DNA from: Stentor coeruleus
Taxonomy: Eukaryota; Ciliophora; Heterotrichea; Heterotrichida; Stentoridae
Direction: 5' to 3'
DNA length: 64,000 nucleotides
Assembly: GCA_001970955.1 (NCBI GenBank)
Contig: MPUH01000125.1
Span: 1-64,000 of the forward strand
The notes beneath the pieces were generated by a model. It saw nothing but the letters and a program-made list of their open reading frames with translations, did no database searches and had not been told where the DNA came from. Position numbers and translations under genes: made by a program. Positions within the stretch are counted from its first letter, which is position 1, and every line of letters starts with the position of its first letter. Positions 32,542-42,228 of the stretch are shown one piece after another.

Positions 32542-32858
32542 GGAAAAAACATTGGATTATGATAGGGAAAAAGTTAGAAGATTATAGTCAGAGCATTATA
32601 AAATTATTAGGGTAGTTTATGTGATTTTTTATATATAAAACTTATCATGAGGATAGTAGTGTTTTGATTAAATTATTATTTTTATCATAGATTATGGTGT
32701 GGATTCGAATATCTTGAGCTCTTTGTTGGTTGTGATGATTTTATTATAAGCTGTGTTTTTAGTATATTTTGTTTTTTAGTTGACTTCAGGGTTTTTAAAT
32801 ACNGGAAAAAACATTGGATTATGATAGGGAAAAAGTTAGAAGATTATAGTCAGAGCAT
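32542..32858. repeat. 55-nt direct repeat, copies 207 nt apart, second abutting N32803
   Basis: 32542-32596 recurs at 32804-32858, immediately after the N. Unlike the other joins, the first copy is not at the contig edge, so the 207 nt between may be a misplaced or alternative path. Confidence 0.8.
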
Positions 32859-32859
32859 A

Positions 32860-33132
32860 TTAGAAGTAGGTTTTTAATTTACTTCAAGCGTATTTAATAT
32901 TGAATTTTTCAAGCTCATTAGGTGTTTTGATTTAATTTTTTTCCTTTATTAATAGCCTAGCTTTATCAAAATCAAGTTTTCCATATTCAATTAAAAAAGT
33001 CTTTCAGCGTCACTTATTCATAAAAAATTCAATGGAAGGACATATAATGTAGTACTCCTTAGAACTTGTGCTTAAGTTTTCGAAATTTTTTAGCGAGCCG
33101 GCTACTGAACCTGAATAATAGCTTGCATTCAT
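32860..33132 (-). pseudogene. Possible small broken gene
   Basis: A Met-initiated frame of 40 codons begins at 33132 (MNASYYSGSVAGSL...) and meets TGA. The same frame stays largely open to 32860, interrupted by three TGA in all and one TAA. Flanking skew (G/T-rich on the plus strand to its right) fits a minus-strand gene leader. It could be an eroded gene or chance. It abuts an assembly join, so sequence quality here is doubtful. Confidence 0.25.
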
Positions 33133-33303
33133 GGTAATTAGTTTTTATAGCTTAAAATTGTATAGCTTTTTATTAAAGAGAATAAATCTTTTATAATAAA
33201 TTATATGAGATAAGAAAACTTGCTTAAATATAAGTCCTGATTAAATTTTGTATAAATTTCCACTATCTTCACTAAAGTTAAAAATTAGTTCCCTTTTATT
33301 AGC

Positions 33304-33474
33304 ATGGATGAAAGTAATTTAGAGGCAAGAGGAGCTAGTCTACCAATTAGCCATATATTAAAAAACTTGATGACTTTGATTTATGATTATCTAATTTTCC
33401 TTTATACAATTTTGCTTCAATGTACTAACTTCATACTTTTCTTGAAAGAAATGTATCATCATATTGGCTTTTAG
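33304..33474 (+). CDS. Possible 56-aa single-pass membrane microprotein
   Basis: ATG at 33304 opens 56 codons: a short acidic N-terminus (MDESNLEARGASLPIS), one long hydrophobic stretch (about residues 22-47, MTLIYDYLIFLYTILLQ), and a His-containing tail ending in TAG. It is preceded by a C-rich, G-poor leader typical of plus-strand genes here. An open frame this short can arise by chance. Confidence 0.3.
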   Translation: MDESNLEARGASLPISHILKNLMTLIYDYLIFLYTILLQCTNFILFLKEMYHHIGF

Positions 33475-33775
33475 TCAACTTAAGCAAAAGTCAGTCATTT
33501 AAAATAATCTTTTATCAGATAACCTAACAAAATTAAAAGAAATTTGAGTATTAAATACAAAAAATATTGCAAAATATTCAATCACAGGCAAATTATTGCT
33601 AATACAATAAAAAATATATTTTTACTAATCAAAATCTCATACCTTTCCAAAACCCATAAAAAAAAATCATTTTTTCCACAAAATCAACCAATCTTATCAA
33701 ATCCAAATCTTTCAATAAAATCCATTATTTTCCTATGTTACTGCCTATAAATCAACTTATTTTCAATAAATATAA

Positions 33776-34474
33776 ATGGGCTGCTGTGAAACAAGGCCTC
33801 AAAATGAAACCAAGCCCCTTGAAAGTCGTTTTACATTCCTTGAAGAAGAAGAAAATTTTGATTTCATCCTAAAATACAGTTCATCATTCTCAGACATCAA
33901 AGCTAAAGAAATCGAAATTTACATTGGGTCTTTACTAAACTCATCAAATTGGACAACTCATATAGAAACTCAAGAACATACACTTAAAACAAAAACAGGT
34001 TCAATGTTTAATGAATCATCTCCAGTATCTATGATTGTCTTAGATCTTAATTACAGTATAGCTTTACATAAGGTTCTTAATCTGGTTTTCAGTCCTGAGT
34101 CTAGACTTGAATGGGATATGACACTAGAGTTTATGGAACTACTTAAAAAGCCTGAAAATACTGTGAGGATAATAAAAAAGTACCCGTTTAAACCATTGGA
34201 ACTTATATTAAAAGTCAATTGCATTAAAGAAAAAAACACAGCTGTGGCGTTGTATTATTCAGAAGACTATGAGTTTGTTGATTCAAATGTTCAAAGATCG
34301 CAATGCTATTTTGGTATGGTTAAGATTATGAAGACTAAAAATAGTACTGTTGTTATAATAATACAACAAGAGGATTTTGATAAAGGTGAAGGAGGTGAAA
34401 GAGCTAATCTAATGGCTAGTGAGTTGTTTCAATGGATGCTGGTGTTTAAGAAAAAGCTAAGTGAAGGGATTTAA
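33776..34474 (+). CDS. START-like lipid-binding protein with N-terminal MGCC anchor
   Basis: 232 aa. The start MGCCETRP has Gly2 for N-myristoylation and Cys3/Cys4 for palmitoylation, so membrane attachment is likely. Residues about 45-230 resemble a START/Bet v1-like helix-grip fold: an N-terminal helix, SNWTTHIETQEHTLKTK, the family-like SPESRLEWD motif (about 103-111), then alternating strands and a C-terminal amphipathic helix (LMASELFQWMLVFKKKL). START domains carry lipids or sterols. The call rests on the fold-like pattern and the SR.EWD motif, not on a clear full match. Confidence 0.6.
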   Translation: MGCCETRPQNETKPLESRFTFLEEEENFDFILKYSSSFSDIKAKEIEIYIGSLLNSSNWTTHIETQEHTLKTKTGSMFNESSPVSMIVLDLNYSIALHKVLNLVFSPESRLEWDMTLEFMELLKKPENTVRIIKKYPFKPLELILKVNCIKEKNTAVALYYSEDYEFVDSNVQRSQCYFGMVKIMKTKNSTVVIIIQQEDFDKGEGGERANLMASELFQWMLVFKKKLSEGI

Positions 34475-34533
34475 ACATAACAAATGTATAGATTAATATG
34501 GGGATCAAAGATAATTCATATCGAAAAAATTTT

Positions 34534-34646
34534 CTTTAGTATCCACTAGTTTTTATTGTAGTATATAAATATCCTAAAAAAAAAGTCAGNCTTTAGTATC
34601 CACTAGTTTTTATTGTAGTATATAAATATCCTAAAAAAAAAGTCAG
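34534..34646. repeat. 56-nt direct repeat around N34590 (assembly join)
   Basis: 34534-34589 and 34591-34646 are identical on either side of one N, in the 3' flank of the START-like gene. Confidence 0.85.
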
Positions 34647-34750
34647 AATTTATGGTTGTATGCAGATTTAAAGTTATGATATTTCTATAAATTTATCTAA
34701 AATTATTACCATCAATAAAACTAAAATTATTTAACTTAGATCGCTCACTA

Positions 34751-35533
34751 CTACTTGAATTGAAAAGAAGTATGCTCATTATCTTTATTATCTCTTATAT
34801 TTTCATCAATTTTAGGATTTTTTTCCTCCCGCTCATTATGATTTTCAATGTATTTACTTTGATCAACATCTTGGTTTTGAGATATATAATCCCTTCTACC
34901 TTTTTCAGTATCTTTCGGACAGCATTTTCTAATTTTAATAAACCGGACAACTTCAAGTGATATTATAATAACTACAAAGCATCCTCCTAAAATTATATAA
35001 GTAAATCCATTAATGAAAGTTAGGCCAATATATATACTACCTTGAATTAAAGTATAAGGTAAAAGTAAAGCAAATCCATACAAAAACATAGTTAAAATAG
35101 GGTAAATATAATGAATTCTATAAAACTCAATCTTGCTTAGATAATATTCTCCTATGGTTACTATAATAGGAAATGTATGAGCTGTGATGTTTTGACCTAA
35201 ATATTTGGTTGAATTTAACAAGGGAAATAAGTAACACCAAAATGCTAAAGTTATAAGAATATTCATTGGCAAAATAATTTCAAAAAGTATATAGCTTAAA
35301 GGACGAAGAGCTTTATTTTGATAACTAAGGCTTACAAGAAGATAGTAAATAAAAGTTAATGATACCCCCCAGTAAGTTAAATATAAAAACATTCTTCCCC
35401 CAAAGTAAAATACAAAGAACATAAAATCAAAAGCATTTAGGACAAGATTCAGATAACGATACCATTTTAGGACTTTACTTTCTATGTAATGCGTTTCTGT
35501 GTCAAAAGTACGAAGTTTAGATAAACGTCCCAT
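34751..35533 (-). CDS. AIG1/ADTRP (FAR-17a)-like six-TM membrane protein
   Basis: 260 aa. Six hydrophobic segments fill residues 30-200, followed by a charged, likely cytosolic tail. In the AIG1/ADTRP family, intramembrane threonine hydrolases of fatty-acid esters of hydroxy fatty acids, a Thr in an early helix and a His in a later one are catalytic. Here RMFLYLTYWGVSLTFIYYLL supplies the Thr and NITAHTFPIIVTIGEYYL the His, in the expected order. The fit is by motif and topology. A TLC-type or other multi-pass protein remains possible. Confidence 0.55.
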   Translation of the reverse strand: MGRLSKLRTFDTETHYIESKVLKWYRYLNLVLNAFDFMFFVFYFGGRMFLYLTYWGVSLTFIYYLLVSLSYQNKALRPLSYILFEIILPMNILITLAFWCYLFPLLNSTKYLGQNITAHTFPIIVTIGEYYLSKIEFYRIHYIYPILTMFLYGFALLLPYTLIQGSIYIGLTFINGFTYIILGGCFVVIIISLEVVRFIKIRKCCPKDTEKGRRDYISQNQDVDQSKYIENHNEREEKNPKIDENIRDNKDNEHTSFQFK

Positions 35534-35612
35534 TTATATATACAAAATCATTGTAAATTTATCACCTAAAGAATTATGTGAACATATTCTACCTAAATAT
35601 CTACTTAAATAA

Positions 35613-36038
35613 TTAGGCAGATAGTATGGCTTGTCCTCCTTGCTTCTTTATACGTTCCTCAGCCTTAGAAGAAAATATTCTAGCTTTGACTATAACAGGT
35701 CTTGCCAGAGTGCCTCTACCAAGTACTTTGAAAAAGCCATGCTTGATCACATCAACAACAGGGATTTCTTTAGCTTTCAATTCTTCTGGGGTCAAAAGAG
35801 TGTTGATTGTATCAAGGTTTACGGTTGGGCACCATTGAGGGTTCTTTTTCATGTGGAATACACGCATGCCAACCTTTCCGAAGTAACCTGGATGGAACTT
35901 GTCAAATAAGATTCTGTGATGATGAAGTCCTCCTGCGTTACCTCGGCCACCTGGATGTTTACGGTGTTTGCCGATACGGCCGTGACCCATACTCACATGT
36001 CCTCTCATCTTTCTGGTCTTCTTCAGGCGTGCCACCAT
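35613..36038 (-). CDS. RPL27A: 60S ribosomal protein L27a (uL15)
   Basis: 141 aa, close to the usual 148. It has the classical basic N-terminus [32 protein letters not shown], the [21 protein letters not shown] core and the [11 protein letters not shown] segment. A structural protein of the large cytosolic ribosomal subunit. Unspliced. Its codons are more GC-rich than those of its neighbours, as expected for a highly expressed gene. Confidence 0.98.
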   Translation of the reverse strand: MVARLKKTRKMRGHVSMGHGRIGKHRKHPGGRGNAGGLHHHRILFDKFHPGYFGKVGMRVFHMKKNPQWCPTVNLDTINTLLTPEELKAKEIPVVDVIKHGFFKVLGRGTLARPVIVKARIFSSKAEERIKKQGGQAILSA

Positions 36039-36528
36039 TTATAACAACCACCGCAAGTATAAGATAGGTTTTTAAATTTGGTATTTCTATGATTTTTTAT
36101 GATCCTGGATGATTTGAATGGATTTTATAAGTTTTTAGAGAGTTGATGATAATTATTTTGAAGGTTTTAAGTTTAAGGCTTTTAAGGGAATTAGGGATTA
36201 GATAAGAGTGATGCTATTGGTTTAGGATTTTTTATGAATTGTAAGGGTAGGGGGTAACAGGGATGATTTTCGGGTTAAGGAAAATAATTTATGTGTTTTG
36301 ATGTGTTTGTGAAAAATTAAAGATTTTACAATTTTCTAAATTAGGACTTAGTTTTTATTAGCCGTGCAATTTGTTTTATAAATAATAATTATTCTCTCAT
36401 TTATTTATATAAATATTCGTAATTTCATCTTAGTTCTGTATCATTTTATACAGAATAAATATTGATTGTTTTTCGATAAAATAAAAGAAAATTCATTATA
36501 ATCTAACAAAAAAAAAACTAATCTAATA
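36039..36528. promoter_or_regulatory. Divergent intergenic region upstream of L27a
   Basis: G/T-rich on the plus strand to about 36300 (L27a leader), then AT- and C-richer before the next plus-strand gene. It must hold both promoters; no motif was identified. Confidence 0.4.
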
Positions 36529-38697
36529 ATGGACGATGCGAGTGTATTAAGAGTTGAAAACAAAATCAGATCTATGATGCTTAATCTTATTGAGCCCACA
36601 ATCAGAAGATCTACTGATTCTGCAGAAGTTTTAGGAAAAATAGTTCATACTGTTGAAATTCTGTCAATGAAAATGCAAGATATGGAAATCGTTCAATCTA
36701 AAACTTTAAACAGATTGAACCTCTTAGACGATTTCGGCAAAAGATTCTTAGAACTCAACGCGGCGATATCTTTAATAGAAACTAAAATGACTCGAGATAA
36801 ACAAGATACACATGCTGAAGTTTATGCACTTTCTCAAACAACACACTCTATGAAAGAAGAAATAACAGTCCTCGAGCACCAAAGGCTTTCTATGAAAAAT
36901 GATATAGCAGGTGTAACCCACAGCATAATGAATGCGAAATACGAAATTGAAAAAAAACTCGAAACATTCAAAGATGAATATCGTGACAAGCTTACAAACA
37001 ACGAAGAACGTCTAACTCATTCAGAAGTAGTCTCTGAAGAGATTTATAAAAAAATCCAAAAACTCAGTAAAGAAGTAATTGAAATTAACTCAAAAACATC
37101 TATAAATGAACATCAATCCAACGAACATAATTCATCAATAAAATCCTTAAACGACCGTATCGACCATAACCGAAACGAAGCTACAATTAACTTTGAATCC
37201 CTTCGTAATTCAACAATAAAACACAACTCAGAAATCCTCAAACACGATAAAGCTTTAAACTCATTAAAAAAAGAACAAAAAAAAGTAGAACAAGCAACAG
37301 TTAAAAATGACTTAAAAATAACTCAACCTTTATATAAAATATTCACAGATGTGACTATATTAAAAAGCCTTGCTACTTATGATTTAGAAAGACTTGGTGG
37401 TTCAGAAGATAAGGATTCAAGTGTTGATGCAATGATAGATGGGATAAGAAATAAAGCTGAAGAAGTGTTAAAAATGGAAACACCCAAGCTACAAACAGTA
37501 GAAAGTGCTGATAATAAAAAGAAAAAAAAAAGAATCACTACAAAAAGGGCTAATGAAAATGAAGAGTTTTTCAAACAAAAGGAAGCTACTATGAATTCAT
37601 ATCAAAACTCAGAAATTTCTGATAAAATCAGATCAAATGGGCGTAAAAAAAGCATAACTTTTGATCAGATGCTTCCTAAAAAAAATGAAGTTATTGAGTT
37701 CTCTTCTATAAACCCAGTACTGACTATTAGAAAGTCTAGCGAAAATGAAAGCTGGCAAAATAAATCTAAAGCAAGCTCGTCGTTGGTGTCTAAATCCAGG
37801 TCAGACTCTGATTCTGAGATTATTATCCCTGAGCAAATAGACTTTATGCCGATGATAAATACAGCGAAAGATGAGATACAAAAAGATTTTAATAATAAAC
37901 TCCAAGCACTTGCCAAGAAAACTGAAGATAACATTGAGATTTTACAAATATCTTTAAACGCCCAAATCAAACAAATACATTTTTCGATCTCAGCTTTTAA
38001 AGAATCTGTGTCTGAATCTTTTAAAGAAGTTCAGAAAAAAATACATGATTTAGAGCTTTTATCACAGCAAGTTGTATATGAATGCAACTCACAGCTTAAT
38101 AATAGGAAACGTGAAAATAATGATTTTAATTATGAACTAAAACAAGTTCAAGGTAAACTTGAAATAGCTAATCAGCAGTATCAAATTATGACTGATGCAA
38201 CTGATAAGATTTCACAAAGATTTGCCACTATGGTTGAATATTGTTGTATAACTAATGCTTTGCAGATGCAGGATGAGTTTGATAGAGAGTCAATTGCTTT
38301 GATGGGATATAAAGAGGCTAAAGGGGGCAAAGGTCATTCTAAGCCATGCAAAGCGGTAGTAGCTCTAGATAAACAATGTTTTTCATGTACTGGACAAAGC
38401 TCTGTAGTTTTAAATGCATTTAAAATTGCCTGTTTAACTTATATGCCATCTCAAGTTATATATGGAAATGATAAATATTCACGTAGGGATCTCTATGATA
38501 TGCTCAACAGATTATTAATGTCTCTAATAATTGGCCCTCAAGACTCATCACTATTAGAAAAACGCCAAAGAGCTGCTTCAACAACATTAAAAAACTTCAG
38601 ACCAGTAACAGTACCTTCTCCCCAGGCTTCACCTCATTCAGATTTTCCTGATCCTGAGTTTCCAAGAATTCTTCGTAAAAGCATTAACTACCAATAG
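36529..38697 (+). CDS. Coiled-coil protein with conserved-looking C-terminal domain, 722 aa
   Basis: Residues 1-270 and 445-560 are coiled coil. Between them lies a disordered, Ser-rich stretch with a strong basic cluster (NKKKKKRITTKR, near 325-336) that could be a nuclear or microtubule-binding signal. From about 570 to 665 the sequence becomes globular, with Cys and aromatic residues (YCCITNALQMQDEFDRESI; CFSCTGQSSVVLNAFKIACL; YSRRDLYDMLNRLL). The tail is Pro/Ser-rich. Family not recognised. Confidence 0.8.
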   Translation: MDDASVLRVENKIRSMMLNLIEPTIRRSTDSAEVLGKIVHTVEILSMKMQDMEIVQSKTLNRLNLLDDFGKRFLELNAAISLIETKMTRDKQDTHAEVYALSQTTHSMKEEITVLEHQRLSMKNDIAGVTHSIMNAKYEIEKKLETFKDEYRDKLTNNEERLTHSEVVSEEIYKKIQKLSKEVIEINSKTSINEHQSNEHNSSIKSLNDRIDHNRNEATINFESLRNSTIKHNSEILKHDKALNSLKKEQKKVEQATVKNDLKITQPLYKIFTDVTILKSLATYDLERLGGSEDKDSSVDAMIDGIRNKAEEVLKMETPKLQTVESADNKKKKKRITTKRANENEEFFKQKEATMNSYQNSEISDKIRSNGRKKSITFDQMLPKKNEVIEFSSINPVLTIRKSSENESWQNKSKASSSLVSKSRSDSDSEIIIPEQIDFMPMINTAKDEIQKDFNNKLQALAKKTEDNIEILQISLNAQIKQIHFSISAFKESVSESFKEVQKKIHDLELLSQQVVYECNSQLNNRKRENNDFNYELKQVQGKLEIANQQYQIMTDATDKISQRFATMVEYCCITNALQMQDEFDRESIALMGYKEAKGGKGHSKPCKAVVALDKQCFSCTGQSSVVLNAFKIACLTYMPSQVIYGNDKYSRRDLYDMLNRLLMSLIIGPQDSSLLEKRQRAASTTLKNFRPVTVPSPQASPHSDFPDPEFPRILRKSINYQ

Positions 38698-38801
38698 GAA
38701 CTTTTGTATTTTTACTATAATAAATTATCATATTCGATTAATAAACTAAAAGCTTTTAAGCAAAGGAAAAGTAATAAGGCATTAAAATAGTAGCTATTAA
38801 T

Positions 38802-39290
38802 ATGAAAAAGACTCCAGAAATCAAATTCATTTTAGCTGAATCAGAATCTGAGTCAAGCCAAACCTCAAACTCAATAGATGAAGGGGAAATTAACAACAAA
38901 TCTGAATATGAAAAAATCAGTGTTAACAACAGGAAAATGAGAAAAGAAGTATTTGGGTCATTGATGGAGTTTAAGAGGAGTTCTAGACAATTTATCAATG
39001 AAAGTTTTGCTTCTAATCAGCTTGATGATCACTTTGTTGAAATTAACTCACCACAAATAGAAAATAAAACTATAGCGACAAAAAAGGACAATTTAAAATA
39101 TATAAGCACAATGCTACAGCTTTATAGTGAATTGCAAAATGCTACTAATGAACTGGCTACTGCTAAAGAGAAAATATTGAATACTGATGAGGAAGCTTTA
39201 GAGTTGCATTTGAGACTTAGGGATATTGAAAGTGAGATTAATTCAAAAATTACTATGAAAGAACCAAATTGTCAATGTGTTTTGTGGTGA
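38802..39290 (+). CDS. Small acidic coiled-coil protein, 162 aa
   Basis: The N-terminal 50 residues are Ser/Glu-rich and disordered. A predicted coiled coil runs from about 95 to 152 (LQLYSELQNATNELATAKEK). It ends in CQCVLW, so a Cys pair sits at the very C-terminus: CVLW resembles a CaaX box and CQC suggests palmitoylation, but Trp is an unusual last residue. It starts 104 nt after the previous gene on the same strand. Function unknown. Confidence 0.65.
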   Translation: MKKTPEIKFILAESESESSQTSNSIDEGEINNKSEYEKISVNNRKMRKEVFGSLMEFKRSSRQFINESFASNQLDDHFVEINSPQIENKTIATKKDNLKYISTMLQLYSELQNATNELATAKEKILNTDEEALELHLRLRDIESEINSKITMKEPNCQCVLW

Positions 39291-39776
39291 GTGGATGATT
39301 AAGTTATGATAATGCGAAAATTTGCATATATTTTAAGATGAATGTGTAGATAGGTAGTAGGGTTTAAAAAAGGTGAAAGGTGATTTTTATGTTTTTATAT
39401 GAATTTATGGCTTTGAAGGATTTATAACTAATAAAATGATAGTTTTAGAGTGTAAAACTTGAAATAAGTTATAAACTAGAAAAATAGAACCTATTTTGTA
39501 AGTTGCTAGAACGTAAATTATGGTAGAGTTACAGCATATTACTAAATATTAAATACAAAAATCCTGATTCTAAATTGAAACAAAATGACAATTTTTATCA
39601 CAAATTTAATAATTTTTTTCTCATCAACTAGTGCCTTAATTGTAAAATCATACACAATCTAATAAAAATCTTATCAAAAACTTCCCTTCTTCTAAAATCA
39701 ATAATACTAACCTTACCTTACCTTACCTTATACTAATATTCCTATTCAAAAATCTATCTAATACTTAATTATAAAA
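39291..39776. other. Convergent intergenic region with a (CCTTA)4 run
   Basis: G/T-rich to about 39530, then A/C-rich. A perfect CCTTA x4 tandem lies at 39711-39730. It is short and internal and has no telomere context. Nothing else seen. Confidence 0.5.
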
Positions 39777-40778
39777 TTATCCTAATCCTAAAATCCCAAC
39801 AATCGTCACATAAAGAAATCCTGCATAAGAAGTTTCCCCATAATACTCATAATTAATAGTCTCCTGAACACAAGCATCATTATTTTGTATCTGCGGGTAA
39901 AAAAGGAAATTCCAACTAGTCGAAGTGATCTTAGCCAAAAAGCCAGTCTTTTGTAAGCATTCCGAAGAAAATCTCCTTAAAGTATTACAAACCCCAACAG
40001 AAGCATTCAAAGCATTTTTCCACGACAAATAATAAGCAACTCCAGGAAGGTCCCCATTATAAGGATTACAAAAAGCTGTAGCATTAGCATTATACCCACA
40101 AGTACAAATCCCAGTAAACATAGATTTCCCATCAGTCCCTGTACAATTAAGATTATCTGTGCATTTCACAGGTAAATTATCAACACTTTGTGTAGCGATT
40201 TTACACGTCCCATATGTGCCAAATTTCCCAGTTTTAGCACATTCACTTGTCTTACATAAACGTGACTGCCCACCTGAACAATCAGAAACAATAGAACCTG
40301 TTGATACTGATAAATAATCAAGACATGTACCAGTACCTGTTGTTGAAGAAATATTACATCCTGCAGAATTCACACAATCATAATCATTTATGCAGCCTGA
40401 TTGACTTAATGATAATTGATTTGTGCATATATGTTGATAGCATCTTAATCCAGGGTTACAATCTTCATTATCTTCACAAGCTTGATTGATTGATTTACCT
40501 GAACATATATTGTTTATACAAGAACCAGAAAGACAAGCACTTGAATAAAGGCAATACTCTCCTGGATAGTTTGGGGTAGATTCTGACTTAGGTTTAGTTT
40601 CGCATAAGGTTGTTTCTAAATTGCAAATTTTCCCGGAAGCGCAAGGTTGAAGATAAACTGTTGTATTTGTTTGATTGAAGCATGATAGTTCATTTGGAAA
40701 GGTAAAAGTTTTTGGCGCACATTGGTAAGTGTTGCATATTAAGCTGTTTGAACTATGGAGTAATAAGAAGAATATCAT
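39777..40778 (-). CDS. Secreted Cys-rich protein, probably GPI-anchored
   Basis: 333 aa. An N-terminal hydrophobic signal peptide (about 1-13) is followed by an extracellular domain with more than 30 Cys in CxxxxC and CxxxxCxxGxxC spacings (for example CLYSSACLSGSCINNIC and CEDNEDCNPGLRCYQHIC). These resemble dickkopf/EGF-like knots of ciliate surface proteins. Many NxS/T sites suggest N-glycosylation. The C-terminal 15 residues are hydrophobic (YAGFLYVTIVGILGLG) with no charged tail, typical of a GPI-attachment signal. A surface coat role is likely. Confidence 0.75.
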   Translation of the reverse strand: MIFFLLLHSSNSLICNTYQCAPKTFTFPNELSCFNQTNTTVYLQPCASGKICNLETTLCETKPKSESTPNYPGEYCLYSSACLSGSCINNICSGKSINQACEDNEDCNPGLRCYQHICTNQLSLSQSGCINDYDCVNSAGCNISSTTGTGTCLDYLSVSTGSIVSDCSGGQSRLCKTSECAKTGKFGTYGTCKIATQSVDNLPVKCTDNLNCTGTDGKSMFTGICTCGYNANATAFCNPYNGDLPGVAYYLSWKNALNASVGVCNTLRRFSSECLQKTGFLAKITSTSWNFLFYPQIQNNDACVQETINYEYYGETSYAGFLYVTIVGILGLG

Positions 40779-40818
40779 TATAAGAATATTTTAATCATGA
40801 ATATTATTACTAATTTGG

Positions 40819-42228
40819 CTACTCAAGTCCAAAGCCAAGAATATGGTTTTGGATCACTTGGAGAAGTGCGTCTCTAAGTTCGAATCTGTTTCTGTATATC
40901 GGGAGGTCCATTCTATTAAAGCAAGTATGAGCTCGAGGAAGAGCTCCAGAAAACCATTGCATGGGTTCTAATGTGAACTGCGCCGGATCTCCTCTTGTAG
41001 TTTTAAGCCCACCAAAACCTTCTGGGGGTACTCTTGAAGTCCCTGTGACAAAAGTTAGTAAATCTCTCAGTTCTTTTTGACTAAAATCTTCTAACACATC
41101 CCAAAACCATCTAACAACAACATGTCTTTCACTAAATTCCCCTTTATACAAAGAAAACCTTCTCCATTCTTTAACATCAATAATCGAAGCACCACATATT
41201 AAAAAATCAAGCTCTTCTGGGGTTAAGTCTGTGATAATATTTTTTGGAAACACAGAATACAATCCTTTATTAAAACACTCAGCACTTTGTTCTATTGAGG
41301 TTTTTAACTCATATTCAGCTCTAAGGTTTATATATATTTCTTTTGTTTCTTCCGTTATTTGTATTTCTCTTCCGTCTTGGATGAAATCGTATATTTTACC
41401 ATTGTCTTCGGTGATTGAAAATGTTTCATAGAATATTCCTTCTATATTATGAGCTTCAATGTATTTCATAGAATTGTATAAATCGGTGCTTATGTATTTT
41501 ATGTCATCGTTAGTTATTTCATGATTTAGGATATGTTTTAGGACAAGCATGCTGAATGAACATGGTAAGGGAATGTTTTCTAGGATGGCTTTACCGATGA
41601 TTTTACCGGTTAGTGTGAAGAGGTCTGGGTCAAAACTGTTACGTATAAAGGTATATCTAGGCTCTTCTGTTTCAGTCAAGTGAAACAGTCTGAAACCATC
41701 TGAAAGCAAGTCTTTGATCATAAGATTAAGCCATTCCTTTGTCAGCCCTCCAGCATCTTGTGCCTGTTCACCTTTAAACTGAATATGGAATTCTGACCTT
41801 AATGCTTGTTCATTAAACCCAAGCATAAGTTCTAAAGAATCGACAAACAAATCTTCACGAGATACTTGTAAATTTACATAAGACTGTTCCCAACTCACAC
41901 GAAGGGAATTTAAATTGTTTCTAACACGTTGAAGTTTAGGCGACAATTGGGGTTGTTGAGGATTCTTTTGAACAGGGCCGAAAACTGCACTGCCAGACCT
42001 TGCAAGCCCTGCATTTGGATTATTTTGAGGATTCTGCATGTTTTTAGGTTTTTTAGCACCACCAGAGTCCAAACACTTATTTACATGACCTTCAAGCTTC
42101 CTTGCACTTGCTGGACCTGAAAAACGTTTTCCACAAATTGGGCATTGAAGGACTAATCCACGTTCGATTTCTTCTTTGTATAATACTGACATGTTTCTAA
42201 CAAGGTTATTCATAGCTCGGTTTCCCAT
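40819..42228 (-). CDS. HECT E3 ubiquitin ligase with N-terminal UBZ-like zinc finger
   Basis: 469 aa. A C2HC finger lies at residues 29-52 (Cys29, Cys32, His48, Cys52; CPICGKRF...LEGHVNKC), of the ubiquitin-binding UBZ4 type. A HECT domain spans about 115-469. Diagnostic parts are GEQAQDAGGLTKEWLNLM, the SFDPDLFTLTGKIIGKAI hinge region, FVTGTSRVPPEGFGGL, and LPRAHTCFNRMDLP with catalytic Cys436. HECT enzymes take ubiquitin from E2 onto this Cys and pass it to substrates. All key residues are present. The protein is short for a HECT ligase, with only the finger and a disordered linker for substrate choice. Confidence 0.95.
   Translation of the reverse strand: MGNRAMNNLVRNMSVLYKEEIERGLVLQCPICGKRFSGPASARKLEGHVNKCLDSGGAKKPKNMQNPQNNPNAGLARSGSAVFGPVQKNPQQPQLSPKLQRVRNNLNSLRVSWEQSYVNLQVSREDLFVDSLELMLGFNEQALRSEFHIQFKGEQAQDAGGLTKEWLNLMIKDLLSDGFRLFHLTETEEPRYTFIRNSFDPDLFTLTGKIIGKAILENIPLPCSFSMLVLKHILNHEITNDDIKYISTDLYNSMKYIEAHNIEGIFYETFSITEDNGKIYDFIQDGREIQITEETKEIYINLRAEYELKTSIEQSAECFNKGLYSVFPKNIITDLTPEELDFLICGASIIDVKEWRRFSLYKGEFSERHVVVRWFWDVLEDFSQKELRDLLTFVTGTSRVPPEGFGGLKTTRGDPAQFTLEPMQWFSGALPRAHTCFNRMDLPIYRNRFELRDALLQVIQNHILGFGLE

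Noticed and set aside
39711-39730. (CCTTA)4 as a telomere remnant
   Set aside because: Only four units, internal, between genes, and not a telomere repeat I know for heterotrichs.
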